Below are positions 36,240-45,211 of a stretch of 64,000 bases of DNA, piece by piece. The notes under the pieces were generated by a model. The model had not been told where the DNA came from and searched no databases. It saw only the letters and a program-made list of their open reading frames with translations. Every line of letters begins with the position of its first letter. Position 1 is the stretch's first letter. The DNA lies in the NCBI RefSeq assembly GCF_001078595.1, contig NZ_LFTY01000002.1:2909773-2973772 (forward strand), given 5' to 3'. This DNA is from Candidatus Rhodobacter oscarellae (GTDB lineage Bacteria; Pseudomonadota; Alphaproteobacteria; Rhodobacterales; Rhodobacteraceae). Both the position numbers and the translations under genes were made by a program.

Positions 36240-37015
36240 CACTCGCGCGCCTCAGACCAGACCATCAGGCGTTTCTGGATCGCGCGGAAGGTGCGGTCCA
36301 TGATGAAGGCGCAGGCGCCGATGATCACGATGATCATCATGACCTGATCCGTCAGGAAGTACCGCCGGCCCTCTTGCAGCATGTAGCCCAGGCCGCTTGG
36401 CGCGGCGATCAGCTCTGCCGCCACCAGCGTCGTCCAGGCCGCCGCCAGCGCGATGCGGTAGCCGGTGATGATGAACGGCGTGGCCGCCGGGACCGCCACG
36501 GTGCGGAAGACCTGGAACCGCGAGGCGCCCATGGTCGAGGCCGCGTCCACATAGACCTGCGGCACGTTCTTCATGCCCGCGATCACGTTCACCACGCAGA
36601 CCATGAAGCAGGCGATCGTGATCAGCAGCACGCGGCTGAATTCCTCAATGCCGAACCAGATGATGATGATCGGGATATAGGCCAGCGGCGGGATCGGGCG
36701 GATCGCCTCGATCAGCGGGTCCACCAGGTACTCGATTGTCTTATACCAGCCGACCAGGCAGCCGATGATCACGGCCAGGGTCGTGCCGATGAAGAAGCCC
36801 AGGAAGATGCGGTAAAGGCTTGCGCCCAGCGTGGTCTGCAGCGAACCGGCCTCGATATTGGTGAAGAAGCTGGCGATGATGTTCGGGATCGGCGGCAGCA
36901 GCGCGGGGTTGTTGTCCGGCTGCATGGTGATCCATTGATAGGCCGCCAGCACCACCGCGATAGAGAGGGCGCCCAGTACAAAGCGCCCCCTTAGTATTTT
37001 TTGAATGCGTTCCAT
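36239..37015 (-). CDS. ABC permease, sulfonate/nitrate/taurine type
   Basis: A 258-residue BPD-type permease with about six helices. The family coupling segment is FRTVAVPAATPFIITGYRIALAAAWTTLVAAEL, shown here only by its start FRTVAVPAATPFI (about 170-182), as in SsuC and TauC. The N-terminal FVLGALSIAVVLAAYQW is the first helix. It follows the binding-protein gene by 5 bases and overlaps the ATPase start. It carries the imported solute through the inner membrane. Confidence 0.9.
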   Translation of the reverse strand: MERIQKILRGRFVLGALSIAVVLAAYQWITMQPDNNPALLPPIPNIIASFFTNIEAGSLQTTLGASLYRIFLGFFIGTTLAVIIGCLVGWYKTIEYLVDPLIEAIRPIPPLAYIPIIIIWFGIEEFSRVLLITIACFMVCVVNVIAGMKNVPQVYVDAASTMGASRFQVFRTVAVPAATPFIITGYRIALAAAWTTLVAAELIAAPSGLGYMLQEGRRYFLTDQVMMIIVIIGACAFIMDRTFRAIQKRLMVWSEARE

Positions 37016-37020
37016 GCCCG

Positions 37021-38055
37021 CTAGATTTGCGCGACAATCTGGTCCGAAACAAGAGCGTTGAGGTCCGGCAGGCCGCCGATGCGCTTATTGGCGACCAGGA
37101 ACTCGGACTGCACGCGCAGCGCGGCGGTCAGTTGCCCCTTGGCGTAGACGTCCTTGATCTCGGCGGCATCAAAGTAGAAGTAGCCGTTCAGCAGGGGCTC
37201 GACATCCGCGGCGGTGACCGCGGCGCGGCCCATACCGGACTGCCACTCGATCATCCGCTCAACCACAAAGGCGTTGTCGCTGCGCAGCAGCGGCACGGCT
37301 TTCTCGTGGAAGGCGCGCACGATCTCGATATAGGCGGCCTCGTTGGCGTCGACATTCTCTTGCGTGGACATGAACACGTCCATGATCGAGGGGCGCGCTT
37401 CGATTGGCATCTGCGACCCATCGGCCAGCAAGGCGGCATCGGGCAGGGCATCGTAGATCAGCTTGCGCGAGGTCGCCAGCGGCACGGTCGCGTCCACGGC
37501 GCCGGCGATGAACGCGGATTGGCCGTCGATCGGCTCCATGTTCACGCGGGTCAGCGGCATATCCGACAGGCCCTCGTTCTCCAGCGCCACGCCCAGGAAG
37601 AAGTCGAAATTCGAGCCCGAGGTCACGGCGATCTTCTTGCCCTCTAGGTCAGCCAGCGAGGACATGCCCGGCCGGCCGACGATCTGGAACAGGCCGGACG
37701 CGTCGCCGCAGATCGAGATCTCGCGGAAGTTCGCCACCTGGCGATGCATCGCCGCCAGCGGCGGGACCGAGCCCACGGTGATCGTGTCGACCGAGCCGCC
37801 CACCATCGCCTCGATGGCCGGGGGGCCAGAGGGGAACACGCTGAACTCCATCTCGACGCCGGGCGCAAAGCCCTGGTCCTGGATCAGCCAGTAAAGACCA
37901 AACGAGTAAGCCGGGATAATGCCAACGCGCAGCTTCTCATTCGCGGCATGGGCCTTGCCAACGAAGAATGTCGGCGCCGCAAGCGCCGCTGCCCCCGCCA
38001 CGCCACCGCGTAGAACCGCGCGGCGATTCACATAGCTTGTTTTCGAATTTGCCAT
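37021..38055 (-). CDS. Tat-exported ABC binding protein, NMT1/SsuA-like
   Basis: A 344-residue type-II periplasmic binding protein. The N-terminus has a twin-arginine signal (NRRAVLRGGVAGAAALAAP). The mature part reads LRVGIIPAYSFGLYWLIQDQG, then VDTITVGSVPPLAAMHRQ and GKKIAVTSGSNFDFFLG, typical of nitrate/sulfonate/taurine binding proteins. I use the ATG at 38055 because GGAGGAG stands just upstream; an ATG at 38070 precedes that ribosome site. First gene of the importer, divergent from the sulfatase operon. The ligand is likely the pathway's sulfate ester, by context. Confidence 0.85.
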   Translation of the reverse strand: MANSKTSYVNRRAVLRGGVAGAAALAAPTFFVGKAHAANEKLRVGIIPAYSFGLYWLIQDQGFAPGVEMEFSVFPSGPPAIEAMVGGSVDTITVGSVPPLAAMHRQVANFREISICGDASGLFQIVGRPGMSSLADLEGKKIAVTSGSNFDFFLGVALENEGLSDMPLTRVNMEPIDGQSAFIAGAVDATVPLATSRKLIYDALPDAALLADGSQMPIEARPSIMDVFMSTQENVDANEAAYIEIVRAFHEKAVPLLRSDNAFVVERMIEWQSGMGRAAVTAADVEPLLNGYFYFDAAEIKDVYAKGQLTAALRVQSEFLVANKRIGGLPDLNALVSDQIVAQI

Positions 38056-38140
38056 GGTCTCCTCCTCCATTGGGCATATCAGACTCGGGGTTGCGCTCCT
38101 TTAAGCTGGGTCAGGGCGGTCCCCGGTCGAATCTCTTTAT

Positions 38141-38158
38141 TTCTGGGTACTACCAGAA
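38141..38158. promoter_or_regulatory. Candidate GntR/UTRA operator in the divergent promoter region
   Basis: TTCTGG, 6 bases, CCAGAA with an inner GGTA-C-TACC, in the gap between the importer and the sulfatase operon. HutC-type regulators often bind short palindromes of this form. A TTGACA box stands at 38198-38203, but no good -10 partner was found. Confidence 0.4.
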
Positions 38159-38279
38159 CCTACATCGGTCAACATACTGCACAAAATATGAACACGCTTG
38201 ACAGATTTTTGATTATATCCAAAGAAAGGCCAGCCCGTCGCGAGAGGATCCGGCGAGCGCGGCCCGTGGGAGGATCATC

Positions 38280-39818
38280 ATGAACATCATCTTCGTCCTG
38301 GTCGATAGCCTGAACAAAGAGGCGCTGTCGGTCTACAACCCCGACACCCCCTGCCGCACCCCGAACCTGGCGGGCTTCGCCGCAAAGTCCCATGTGTTCG
38401 ACAACTACTTCATCTCAAGCCTGCCCTGCATGCCCGCGCGGCGCGAGATTTCTGCCGGGCGCAAAGACTTCCTGTGGCGGCCCTGGGGCCCGCTGGAGAT
38501 CTTTGACCCGCGCCTGCCGCGCGAGATCCAAAAGCAGGGCTACAATACCGGGCTGGTGACCGATCACTACCACTATTGGGAAGAGACGGCGAACGGCTAC
38601 ATGCAGGGCTTCATGTCCCTAGAGATGATCCGCGGTCACGAGACCGACTATCACACGCTGCCGCCCGAAGGCGACGTGCCCGCCTGGGTCGAGAAGATGA
38701 GCGAGTTCCGCTCTGCCTATCACATGCGGCAGTATTACGAGAACGTGAAGGGCTTTGAGACCGAAGCGGATTTCTTTCCGGCCAAGACCTTTACCGCCGC
38801 CGGCGAATGGCTGGAGAAATACGCCGAGCGCGGGCCGTTCTTCTTGCAGGTCGAAAGCTTTGACGTGCACGAGCCGTTCCACGTGCCCGCGCCCTACGAC
38901 ACCATGTATACCGGCGATCTGCCCGGGGATGCGGGCGATTACAACATCTGGCCGCCCTACCAGGTCTATGCCGACCAGGACGCGTTCTTTGCCCAGACCT
39001 CGCCCGAGGAGCTGGCCTATCTGCGGGCGCAGTATTACGGCAAGACCACCATGGTCGACACCTGGATCGGCAAGCTCTTTGACAGGCTCACCGCGCTGGA
39101 CCTGTGGAAGAACACGATGGTCGTGTTCACCACCGATCACGGGCATGACCTGGGCGAGCGCGGCGGCTTCGGCAAGCAGTACCCGCATTACGACAGCCAC
39201 GCGAACATCCCGCTGATGGTCTGGCATCCGGAACACGCAGGCGATGGCCGCCGGGTCGATGCGCTGGTGCAGAATGTCGATCTGTTCTCGACGCTGATCG
39301 ATGCCTCCGGCGGCACCCCGCCCGAGGCGACGCGCCACTCGCAAAGCTTCCTGCCGGTGATCACAGAGGCGGCCGGGGCCCGCGACGCCATCACCTACGG
39401 CACGTTCGGCCAGGGCATATGCCTCACGGATGGGGAATGGACGCTGTTCAAGTCACCGGTCGAGGGCAAGCCGCTCTATACGTACTCCACCATGATCACC
39501 ACGCCGCTGATCGTGGACAACCCGGTGGACGGGCGCGTGGGCAAGGCCCCCACCGCGCCTGCGGACCAGGGGCCGTTCGACCCTTCGGTGCCCTACCCGC
39601 TGTGGAAGACGCCGATCACCATCGACCCGCGCACCTGCGAGGACCACCTCTATCACCGCGCCAGCGACCCCGGCCAGACCCAGAACCTTTGGCACAGCCA
39701 TCCCGATCAGCGCGCCCGGATGCTGGCGCTGCTGGTCGAGCGCATGCAGGCCGAGGGCAGCCCGCCCGAGCAATTCGAGCGGCTGGGCCTGGATGTCCTG
39801 CCAATCGCCGCAGAGTAG
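38280..39818 (+). CDS. Cytosolic Cys-type sulfatase
   Basis: A 512-residue alkaline-phosphatase-superfamily sulfatase. The formylglycine motif is C50-M-P-A-R54 (LPCMPARREISAGRKDF), and metal sites include D9 in IFVLVDSLN and TTDHGHDLGERGG near 285-297. The domain begins at residue 1, so there is no signal peptide and the enzyme should work in the cytosol on imported sulfate esters. Cys rather than Ser means an FGE-type maturase must exist elsewhere in the genome. Phosphonate monoester hydrolases share this motif, so a phosphate ester is an alternative. GGGAGG stands before the ATG. First gene of a four-gene catabolic operon. Confidence 0.87.
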   Translation: MNIIFVLVDSLNKEALSVYNPDTPCRTPNLAGFAAKSHVFDNYFISSLPCMPARREISAGRKDFLWRPWGPLEIFDPRLPREIQKQGYNTGLVTDHYHYWEETANGYMQGFMSLEMIRGHETDYHTLPPEGDVPAWVEKMSEFRSAYHMRQYYENVKGFETEADFFPAKTFTAAGEWLEKYAERGPFFLQVESFDVHEPFHVPAPYDTMYTGDLPGDAGDYNIWPPYQVYADQDAFFAQTSPEELAYLRAQYYGKTTMVDTWIGKLFDRLTALDLWKNTMVVFTTDHGHDLGERGGFGKQYPHYDSHANIPLMVWHPEHAGDGRRVDALVQNVDLFSTLIDASGGTPPEATRHSQSFLPVITEAAGARDAITYGTFGQGICLTDGEWTLFKSPVEGKPLYTYSTMITTPLIVDNPVDGRVGKAPTAPADQGPFDPSVPYPLWKTPITIDPRTCEDHLYHRASDPGQTQNLWHSHPDQRARMLALLVERMQAEGSPPEQFERLGLDVLPIAAE

Positions 39819-39821
39819 CCC

Positions 39822-40487
39822 ATGCAAGAGCCCACAGAACTCGAAAAGCGGCAGTCGATCATCGACCATTGCCGCAAGATGAACAGCTCTGGGCTGAACC
39901 AGGGCGTGTCGGGGAACATCTCGATCCGGCATGGCGACGGGATGCTGATCTCGCCCACATCGGTGCCCTATGACGCGCTGACGCCCGAGGCGATCGCGTT
40001 CGTGCGGCTCGGCGATGGCGCGGCCAGCGGGCCGTTCGCGCCGTCCTCGGAATGGCGGTTCCACCGCGACATCATCGCCCGGCGGCGCGACGTGAACGCC
40101 GTTGTGCACGCGCACCCGAATTTCTGCACGGTGCTGGGCGCGATGGGGTATGAGATCCCGGCGATGAGCTACATGATCAACATCTTTGGCGGGCCGAATA
40201 TCCGCATCGCACCCTACGCGCTTTACGGCACGCAAGAGCTCTCTGACGTGGCAATCGCCGCCATGAAGGGGCGCCACGGCGTGCTGCTGGCCAATCACGG
40301 GATGATCGCAGTGGGCTCCTCGGTGGAGCAGGCGTTCTGGCGCGCCGAAGAGATGGAGACCCTGGCGCGGCTCTACCATGGCTGCTTGCAGATCGGCACG
40401 CCGGTCCCGCTGTCAGAGGCGCAGGTGCAAGAGGTCATCGACAAGAATGCCGCCTATGGCTTGGGCACGCCGGAGGACGAGGAATGA
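39822..40487 (+). CDS. Class II aldolase (fuculose/rhamnulose-phosphate aldolase type)
   Basis: A 221-residue zinc aldolase of the AraD/FucA family that splits a ketose phosphate, often to dihydroxyacetone phosphate or glycolaldehyde-type products. The zinc ligands are H96 and H98 (VVHAHPN) and H159 (LANHG). The catalytic Glu is E77 in PSSEWRFH. GVSGNIS is the phosphate-binding start. It lies 3 bases after the sulfatase and overlaps the kinase by 4 bases. Together these genes imply that the desulfated polyol is oxidised, phosphorylated and cleaved. The order of steps is inferred. Confidence 0.88.
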   Translation: MQEPTELEKRQSIIDHCRKMNSSGLNQGVSGNISIRHGDGMLISPTSVPYDALTPEAIAFVRLGDGAASGPFAPSSEWRFHRDIIARRRDVNAVVHAHPNFCTVLGAMGYEIPAMSYMINIFGGPNIRIAPYALYGTQELSDVAIAAMKGRHGVLLANHGMIAVGSSVEQAFWRAEEMETLARLYHGCLQIGTPVPLSEAQVQEVIDKNAAYGLGTPEDEE

Positions 40488-41434
40488 CGCAGTTTGACCT
40501 ATCCGCGGTCGGCTTTGTGGTGCTGGACACGCTGTGCGCCCATGCCGACCAGATGCCGCCGCGCGGCGGGGCCACATTTGTGGATCAAATGACCATGACC
40601 GTGGCGGGCACCGCCGGGGCCACCGCTTTGGACTGCGCCATGCTGGGGCTAAGTGTGCGGGTGGCGACCCAGATGGGGCGCGATCCTATGGGCGACTGGC
40701 TGGTCTCTGCGATGGAAGCCGCGGGGATCGACTGCGGCCTGGTCAGCCGGAACGACGCGGTGCAATCGCCCATGTCGATGCTGCCTATCGGGCCGGATGG
40801 CGCGCGGCGCGCCTTCTTCGTGCCGGGCACCTCGAACACATTCACGCTGGACGATGCCGGGATCGAGGCGGCCTGCGACGCGCGTATCGTGCATCTGGGC
40901 GGGACCGGGCTTTTGGCTGCGTTCGACGGCGCGCCCTCCCTGGCTTTACTGCAGCGCGCCAAGGCGCTTGGGCGCACAACCGTGTTCGACCTGATCCTCG
41001 CCAATGACGAGACCGTGCGGCTGGTCGAGCCGCTGCTGCCCTATATCGACTATTTCGTGCCCTCCATCGAAGAGGCGCGGGCGATGGCCGGGGGCGGCTC
41101 CCCCGCCGAGGTCGCCGCATGGTTCAAGGCCCGCGGGGTGAAGAACGCGCTGATCACGCTAGAGGGCGACGGGGTCTGGGTGGACCCGGCCCAGGGCGAT
41201 GCGTTCCATCTGCCCGCGCATCAGATCGACGTGGTCGACACGACGGGCTGCGGCGACAGCTTTACCGCGGGCGTGATCACCGGGATCGCCAAGGGCTGGG
41301 ACATCCGGCAAACCGCGCGCTTTGCCAATACGGTTGCGGCGCATGTGGCCTCGGGGCTGGGCTCGCAGGGCGTGCTCAAGGATTTTGACAGCACCTATGC
41401 GGCGATGGGCGCCTGGCCGGTGAAGGAGATATGA
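40484..41434 (+). CDS. PfkB-family carbohydrate kinase
   Basis: A 316-residue ribokinase-type enzyme that phosphorylates a sugar hydroxyl with ATP. The C-terminal signature DTTGCGDSFTAGV (252-264) contains the catalytic base D258 and the anion hole. The N-terminal signature with its Gly-Gly pair is seen as MPPRGGATFVDQM, and AGTAGATALDCAMLG follows. The start overlaps the aldolase stop (ATGA). It probably prepares the aldolase substrate. An analogy with the kinase-aldolase pair of sulfoglycolysis (YihV-YihT) is functional only, since the aldolase here is class II. Confidence 0.88.
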   Translation: MTQFDLSAVGFVVLDTLCAHADQMPPRGGATFVDQMTMTVAGTAGATALDCAMLGLSVRVATQMGRDPMGDWLVSAMEAAGIDCGLVSRNDAVQSPMSMLPIGPDGARRAFFVPGTSNTFTLDDAGIEAACDARIVHLGGTGLLAAFDGAPSLALLQRAKALGRTTVFDLILANDETVRLVEPLLPYIDYFVPSIEEARAMAGGGSPAEVAAWFKARGVKNALITLEGDGVWVDPAQGDAFHLPAHQIDVVDTTGCGDSFTAGVITGIAKGWDIRQTARFANTVAAHVASGLGSQGVLKDFDSTYAAMGAWPVKEI

Positions 41435-41436
41435 CT

Positions 41437-42174
41437 ATGCTGAGCGAAAGACGTGTGCTGGTGACCGGTGGCGCGCAAGGCATTGGCGCCGCGATCGCCC
41501 TGGGCCTGGCCAAGGCCGGCGCGGACATCGTGATCGCCGACCTCGCAGCGCAGAGCGGCACCGCCGAGGCGCTCATGACTAAGATCACAGAGCTCGGCCA
41601 ACGCGCCGAGTTCGTCGAGATTGATGTGACCGACAAAGCAAGCGTCGAGGCGGCCGTCGAGGCGGCCGGACAGATCGACGTGCTGGTCAACAATGCGGGC
41701 ATCCTGGTGCCATCCCGGCTTGAGGACCTTGACGAGGCCAGCTGGCAAAAGCACTTCGATATCAACGCCAAGGGCGTGCTGCTGTGCACGAACGCCTTCC
41801 TGCCGCAGATGCGGGAACGCAAGTTCGGGCGCGTGATCAATATCGCCTCGCTGGCCGCCCGGCAGGGCATCCCGACCGAGGGGCATTACGCCGCGACCAA
41901 GGCCACGGTGGTGACGCTGACCCGGGTCTACGCGCAGGAGGTGGGCGAAGATGGGATCACGGTCAACGCGATCTGCCCGGGCATCATTCTAACGGAAATG
42001 GCGCAGAATAAATTGGTCGGCGCGGATCGTGAATACTGGACGAATGCGACATCTCTCAAGCGCCTTGGCGATCCGGGCGACGTGGCGGGCGCGGCGGTCT
42101 ATTTTGCCTCAGACCTGGCGGATTACGTGACCGGGCAAGCGCTGAACGTCTGCGGCGGGTTGTACTTTCACTAG
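41437..42174 (+). CDS. Short-chain dehydrogenase/reductase
   Basis: A protein of about 245 residues with the classical SDR layout: cofactor loop VTGGAQGIG (9-17), NNAG near 86-89, catalytic S138, Y151 and K155 (GHYAATKA), and a glycine-rich C-terminus with VTGQALNVCGG. An ATG at 41431 overlaps the kinase stop but sits only 2 bases from AAGGAG; the ATG at 41437 is better spaced. It most likely oxidises the freed alcohol to the ketose used by the kinase and aldolase. NAD versus NADP is not decided: the residue after strand 2 is Asp (IADLAA), favouring NAD. Confidence 0.88.
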   Translation: MLSERRVLVTGGAQGIGAAIALGLAKAGADIVIADLAAQSGTAEALMTKITELGQRAEFVEIDVTDKASVEAAVEAAGQIDVLVNNAGILVPSRLEDLDEASWQKHFDINAKGVLLCTNAFLPQMRERKFGRVINIASLAARQGIPTEGHYAATKATVVTLTRVYAQEVGEDGITVNAICPGIILTEMAQNKLVGADREYWTNATSLKRLGDPGDVAGAAVYFASDLADYVTGQALNVCGGLYFH

Positions 42175-42245
42175 GGGGTGTCGCGATGATCAATCACTCT
42201 TTGCGACGGATCGTCCCGGCTCGAAAAACTTCAAAGAAAATTAGC

Positions 42246-42333
42246 GATTCGCCCCAGAGAATGAACATGGGTGGGAGCCGCAGGCTCCCGCGCGCCTTCT
42301 GCGTTTTCGAAAGGCACAGGCGCCCGCCCACCC
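42246..42333. repeat. Branched-stem intergenic repeat, copy 2
   Basis: GATTCG at 42246 and GGGTGGGAGCCGC from 42269 match copy 1 (504-565) with the same 23-base offset. Outer arms GGGTGGG (42269-42275) and CCCACCC (42327-42333) enclose GGGAGCC-GCA-GGCTCCC and a weaker GCGCC (42292-42296) to GGCGC (42319-42323) stem. It lies between the SDR and monooxygenase genes. Confidence 0.6.
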
Positions 42334-42430
42334 AATCTCATTGTGACGCCCCGAATCACAATATTCCTCTAACGCAGCCCCGCGCCATTCGTCGCAGGAC
42401 AAGCGCGCCGTGCCATAGCGCGCCCATGGC

Positions 42431-43867
42431 ATGACCGCAGACGTGATCATTGTCGGCGCCGGGCCCGGTGGGCTGGCCGCGGCGCGCTGGCTGAAGTCGC
42501 GGGGGTTCGCGCCGCGGATCTACGAGGCGCATTCAGAAGTCGGCGGGCAATGGTCCTGGACCAATTCGATGAGCGGCGTGTGGCCTCAGATGGTCACAAA
42601 CACCTTCATTGAGGCCACGCGGTTCTCCGATCTCGACTTCCCCGCGGGCACGCCGCTCTTTCCGCATAATGCCATGGTACGGCAGTATTTCGAGGATTTC
42701 GCGCGCCAGTTCGGCCTATTGGATGCGATCCGCTTCGGCACCCGCCTGACCCATCTGGAACGCGCTGCAACCGGCTGGGAACTGACCCTAAAGGCCGATG
42801 GAGAGACGTTTCAAGACCGCGCGGAGCATGTCGTTATCGCCACCGGGCGGTTCAATGATCCGGTGACCCCCATGATCCCCGGCGCCGAGGGTTTCACCGG
42901 CGAGATGGGGGTCATCCACTCCTTCGACTACAAGGATCCGATGGCCTATCAAGGCAAGCGGGTCGCCGTTCTGGGCGGGTCAATCTCGTCCCTCGAGATC
43001 GCCTCGGATCTTTCTATGCTTGGGGCGGGTTCGGTGCATCTGTGCCAGCGCCGCCAGCGCTATGTGAACCCCAAGATGTTCCTGGGCACGCCGATCGAGT
43101 ACCGCTTGTTCACGCATGAGCGCGGGCGGCTGGCGCTGGATGACCCGGCCGGTTTGCTGGCCGATAGCGAGGCCAAGATCATGGAGCACGCGGGCGATCC
43201 CAGCCGATACGGCACGCCCAAGCCGCATTCGGACTTCGCCAAGGCGGGCGCCACGGGCTCGCAGCATTACCTGAACCTCGTCGCTGAAGGCCGTGTCACG
43301 CCCGCGCCCTGGCCGGCGCGGATCGACGGCTTTATGGTGCAATTTGAGGACGGTAGCGGCATCGAGGTCGACGGCATCGTGGCGGGCACCGGGTTCCGCT
43401 TGGATTTGCCGTTCCTGTCCGACGACATCACGGGGCGTGTCGCGCTCAGCGAAGACTATATCGAGCTGGACGCGTTTACCCTGCATCCTGAGCTGCCGGG
43501 GCTCGCCTTTATGGGGCTCTGGGCGCAAGCGGGCAGCTACCCGACGCCCCTCGAGCAGCAGGCGCGATTTCTGGCCTATACCTGGTCCGGCGAGATCCCA
43601 CGGTCGGAGGCGGAGATGCGCGCGGGGCTCGAACTGTGCCGCGCGGAGGGGCACCACCGCAGGCCGCATAACCAGGCCGAGATGGCGCTGCGTTTCGCGC
43701 GGCTCTGCGGGACCGATCCTGCCGGGCTTGGCATGGCGCAAGGCCTTGTTTCCAAAGCGGCCACAAGCGGATTGCTATACCGCCTCGTCGGGCCGGACGC
43801 CTTCGCGAACGGTGTCGAGCGGCTAGAGCAGCAAACGGCGGCATACCGCGTGAGCGCGTTGCCCTAA
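42431..43867 (+). CDS. Flavin-containing (FMO-like) monooxygenase
   Basis: A 478-residue NADPH-dependent flavoprotein that inserts oxygen into N, S or carbonyl compounds. The FAD loop is VIIVGAGPGGLAAARWL at the start. GFTGEMGVIHSFDYKDP (near 154-170) corresponds to the FMO/BVMO fingerprint. The NADPH loop reads VAVLGGSISSLEIASDL, a variant of the usual GxGxSG. ATGTR-like ATGRFNDP and GTGFR are typical flavin segments. It stands alone in its orientation block. The substrate is unknown, and the variant NADPH loop leaves open a slow or altered cofactor use. Confidence 0.85.
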   Translation: MTADVIIVGAGPGGLAAARWLKSRGFAPRIYEAHSEVGGQWSWTNSMSGVWPQMVTNTFIEATRFSDLDFPAGTPLFPHNAMVRQYFEDFARQFGLLDAIRFGTRLTHLERAATGWELTLKADGETFQDRAEHVVIATGRFNDPVTPMIPGAEGFTGEMGVIHSFDYKDPMAYQGKRVAVLGGSISSLEIASDLSMLGAGSVHLCQRRQRYVNPKMFLGTPIEYRLFTHERGRLALDDPAGLLADSEAKIMEHAGDPSRYGTPKPHSDFAKAGATGSQHYLNLVAEGRVTPAPWPARIDGFMVQFEDGSGIEVDGIVAGTGFRLDLPFLSDDITGRVALSEDYIELDAFTLHPELPGLAFMGLWAQAGSYPTPLEQQARFLAYTWSGEIPRSEAEMRAGLELCRAEGHHRRPHNQAEMALRFARLCGTDPAGLGMAQGLVSKAATSGLLYRLVGPDAFANGVERLEQQTAAYRVSALP

Positions 43868-44117
43868 GGCCCGTCTTGCAATCGGCGCGGCCAGATGCGA
43901 CCGCACGGTGGCGTTTCCAACGGGTTAACGATGCGCGCGCAGGATCGCGACCGCTGGCGGTCGCCGCCCGCGAAACGCCCTTGTTTTCATGCCAAAACCG
44001 CGGTCGGGCAGGCGTCGGCAAAACGTCGGACTTGTGTCGGGCACGCCCGCGCGGTGCCGCAGGGGTCGCTTAACCCCGCTGGTTTAGCATATCGGCGATT
44101 TGACCCAGGAGATTGCC

Positions 44118-44501
44118 ATGCCCACCAACCCGCACCGTTCCGGCATCACGCGCCGCGCCAAGACCCGGACCCAGCGCCTATACTTCGAGCGGTTGCTGCT
44201 GAACGCCGCGCATCTGAAATCCGAGGACGTGTTCGAGTACCACGTGCAGGCGCAGGTGCCCGAGGCCTGGGACACGCTAGAGCAGGACGTGGACGTCGAG
44301 GAGAAGAAGGTGAAGATCACGCTGCGGCTGGATGAGAGCGTGGCGAAATTCTATCGCGCCATGGGCAACGGCTATCAGGCGCGCATGAACCGCATCCTGG
44401 CGACCTTCGCACAGATGCGCATAGCCGAGCTGCGCCGCCTGGACGACATGCTGGCCGAGGAGCTGGCGAAGGTCGACGAGATGCGCGCGGAGCGGGGATA
44501 G
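44118..44501 (+). CDS. BrnA-antitoxin-like DNA-binding protein, orphan
   Basis: A protein of about 127 residues. The C-terminal half KVKITLRLDESVAKFYRAMG and GYQARMNRILATFAQMR resembles the ribbon-helix-helix domain of BrnA (DUF4415) antitoxins, where KxxxTLRLD is the DNA-contacting strand. The N-terminal half is basic and unlike standard BrnA. AGGAG stands before the ATG at 44118; a TTG at 44100 is an alternative. No BrnT toxin gene adjoins it, so it is either an orphan antitoxin or a small transcription factor. Confidence 0.65.
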   Translation: MPTNPHRSGITRRAKTRTQRLYFERLLLNAAHLKSEDVFEYHVQAQVPEAWDTLEQDVDVEEKKVKITLRLDESVAKFYRAMGNGYQARMNRILATFAQMRIAELRRLDDMLAEELAKVDEMRAERG

Positions 44502-44691
44502 GCGAGCGAATGGTGCTTTGCGGACAAACTGTCGTTTCGCTGAGGCTGCGCCAACAGCAGCTTCGGCGCGTCGCGAACGCAAGCTTAACATATCAGGCCT
44601 TATCGGATTTTGAGGCCAGTAACGCGCACAATTCGAAAATGAAAATTCAGATAGCGCGCTTGCCTAACAGATGGTGAATGATTTCTAGGCT

Positions 44692-45210
44692 TTAGCAGCT
44701 TGTTTCAACACTATCGCAGGTTACCCGCGTAACCCCAAACGCAACCAGATCCACCTTACACTCATTGCTAATACGGTTTTCGGTAATGACATCGTAAAGG
44801 TTAGAGCCGTTCAACTCGGTGCTCCTAGAAATGGCGGTACTCGTGGCTCCCATAAACACCAATTGCTCGCGCAGCTCTTCGTTTGGTAGGACGAAAAAAA
44901 GCCTCAATGGAAATGACGCTGTATTGAATACGTGCCAAGGTCTCGATTCAACATAGCTTCTCAAGGCGAGCGCACCTTCACCTTGCGGCCACATACGGTC
45001 ATTGTTGTCAAGACTGATCAGGGCTACACGTTTCGGTGTGTCGAATGGAGTGACGAACCTAAAATCAAAATCATGTCTGATTGTCTTTCGATCGTCTAGC
45101 AACCTAGCACTCGAACACATCGTAAAATTTGAAATTTTTTCTTCTTGAGACTGAGCGGAAACAGGAATTATTGAACAAAAAAAGAAAACAAGTGATTGAC
45201 TTAGCTTCAT
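44692..45210 (-). CDS. Exported protein of unknown function
   Basis: A 172-residue protein with a signal peptide (MKLSQSLVFFFCSIIPVSAQ, cut near residue 20). The mature part contains several cysteines (NFTMCSSARLL, then NECKVDLVAFGVTRVTC), which may form disulfides in the periplasm. The ATG at 45210 follows GGAGG, 13 bases upstream, and lies 1 base after the stop of the membrane-protein gene, so the two are co-transcribed. Codon use is AT-richer than in flanking operons. No family recognised. Confidence 0.65.
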   Translation of the reverse strand: MKLSQSLVFFFCSIIPVSAQSQEEKISNFTMCSSARLLDDRKTIRHDFDFRFVTPFDTPKRVALISLDNNDRMWPQGEGALALRSYVESRPWHVFNTASFPLRLFFVLPNEELREQLVFMGATSTAISRSTELNGSNLYDVITENRISNECKVDLVAFGVTRVTCDSVETSC

Positions 45211-45211
45211 C

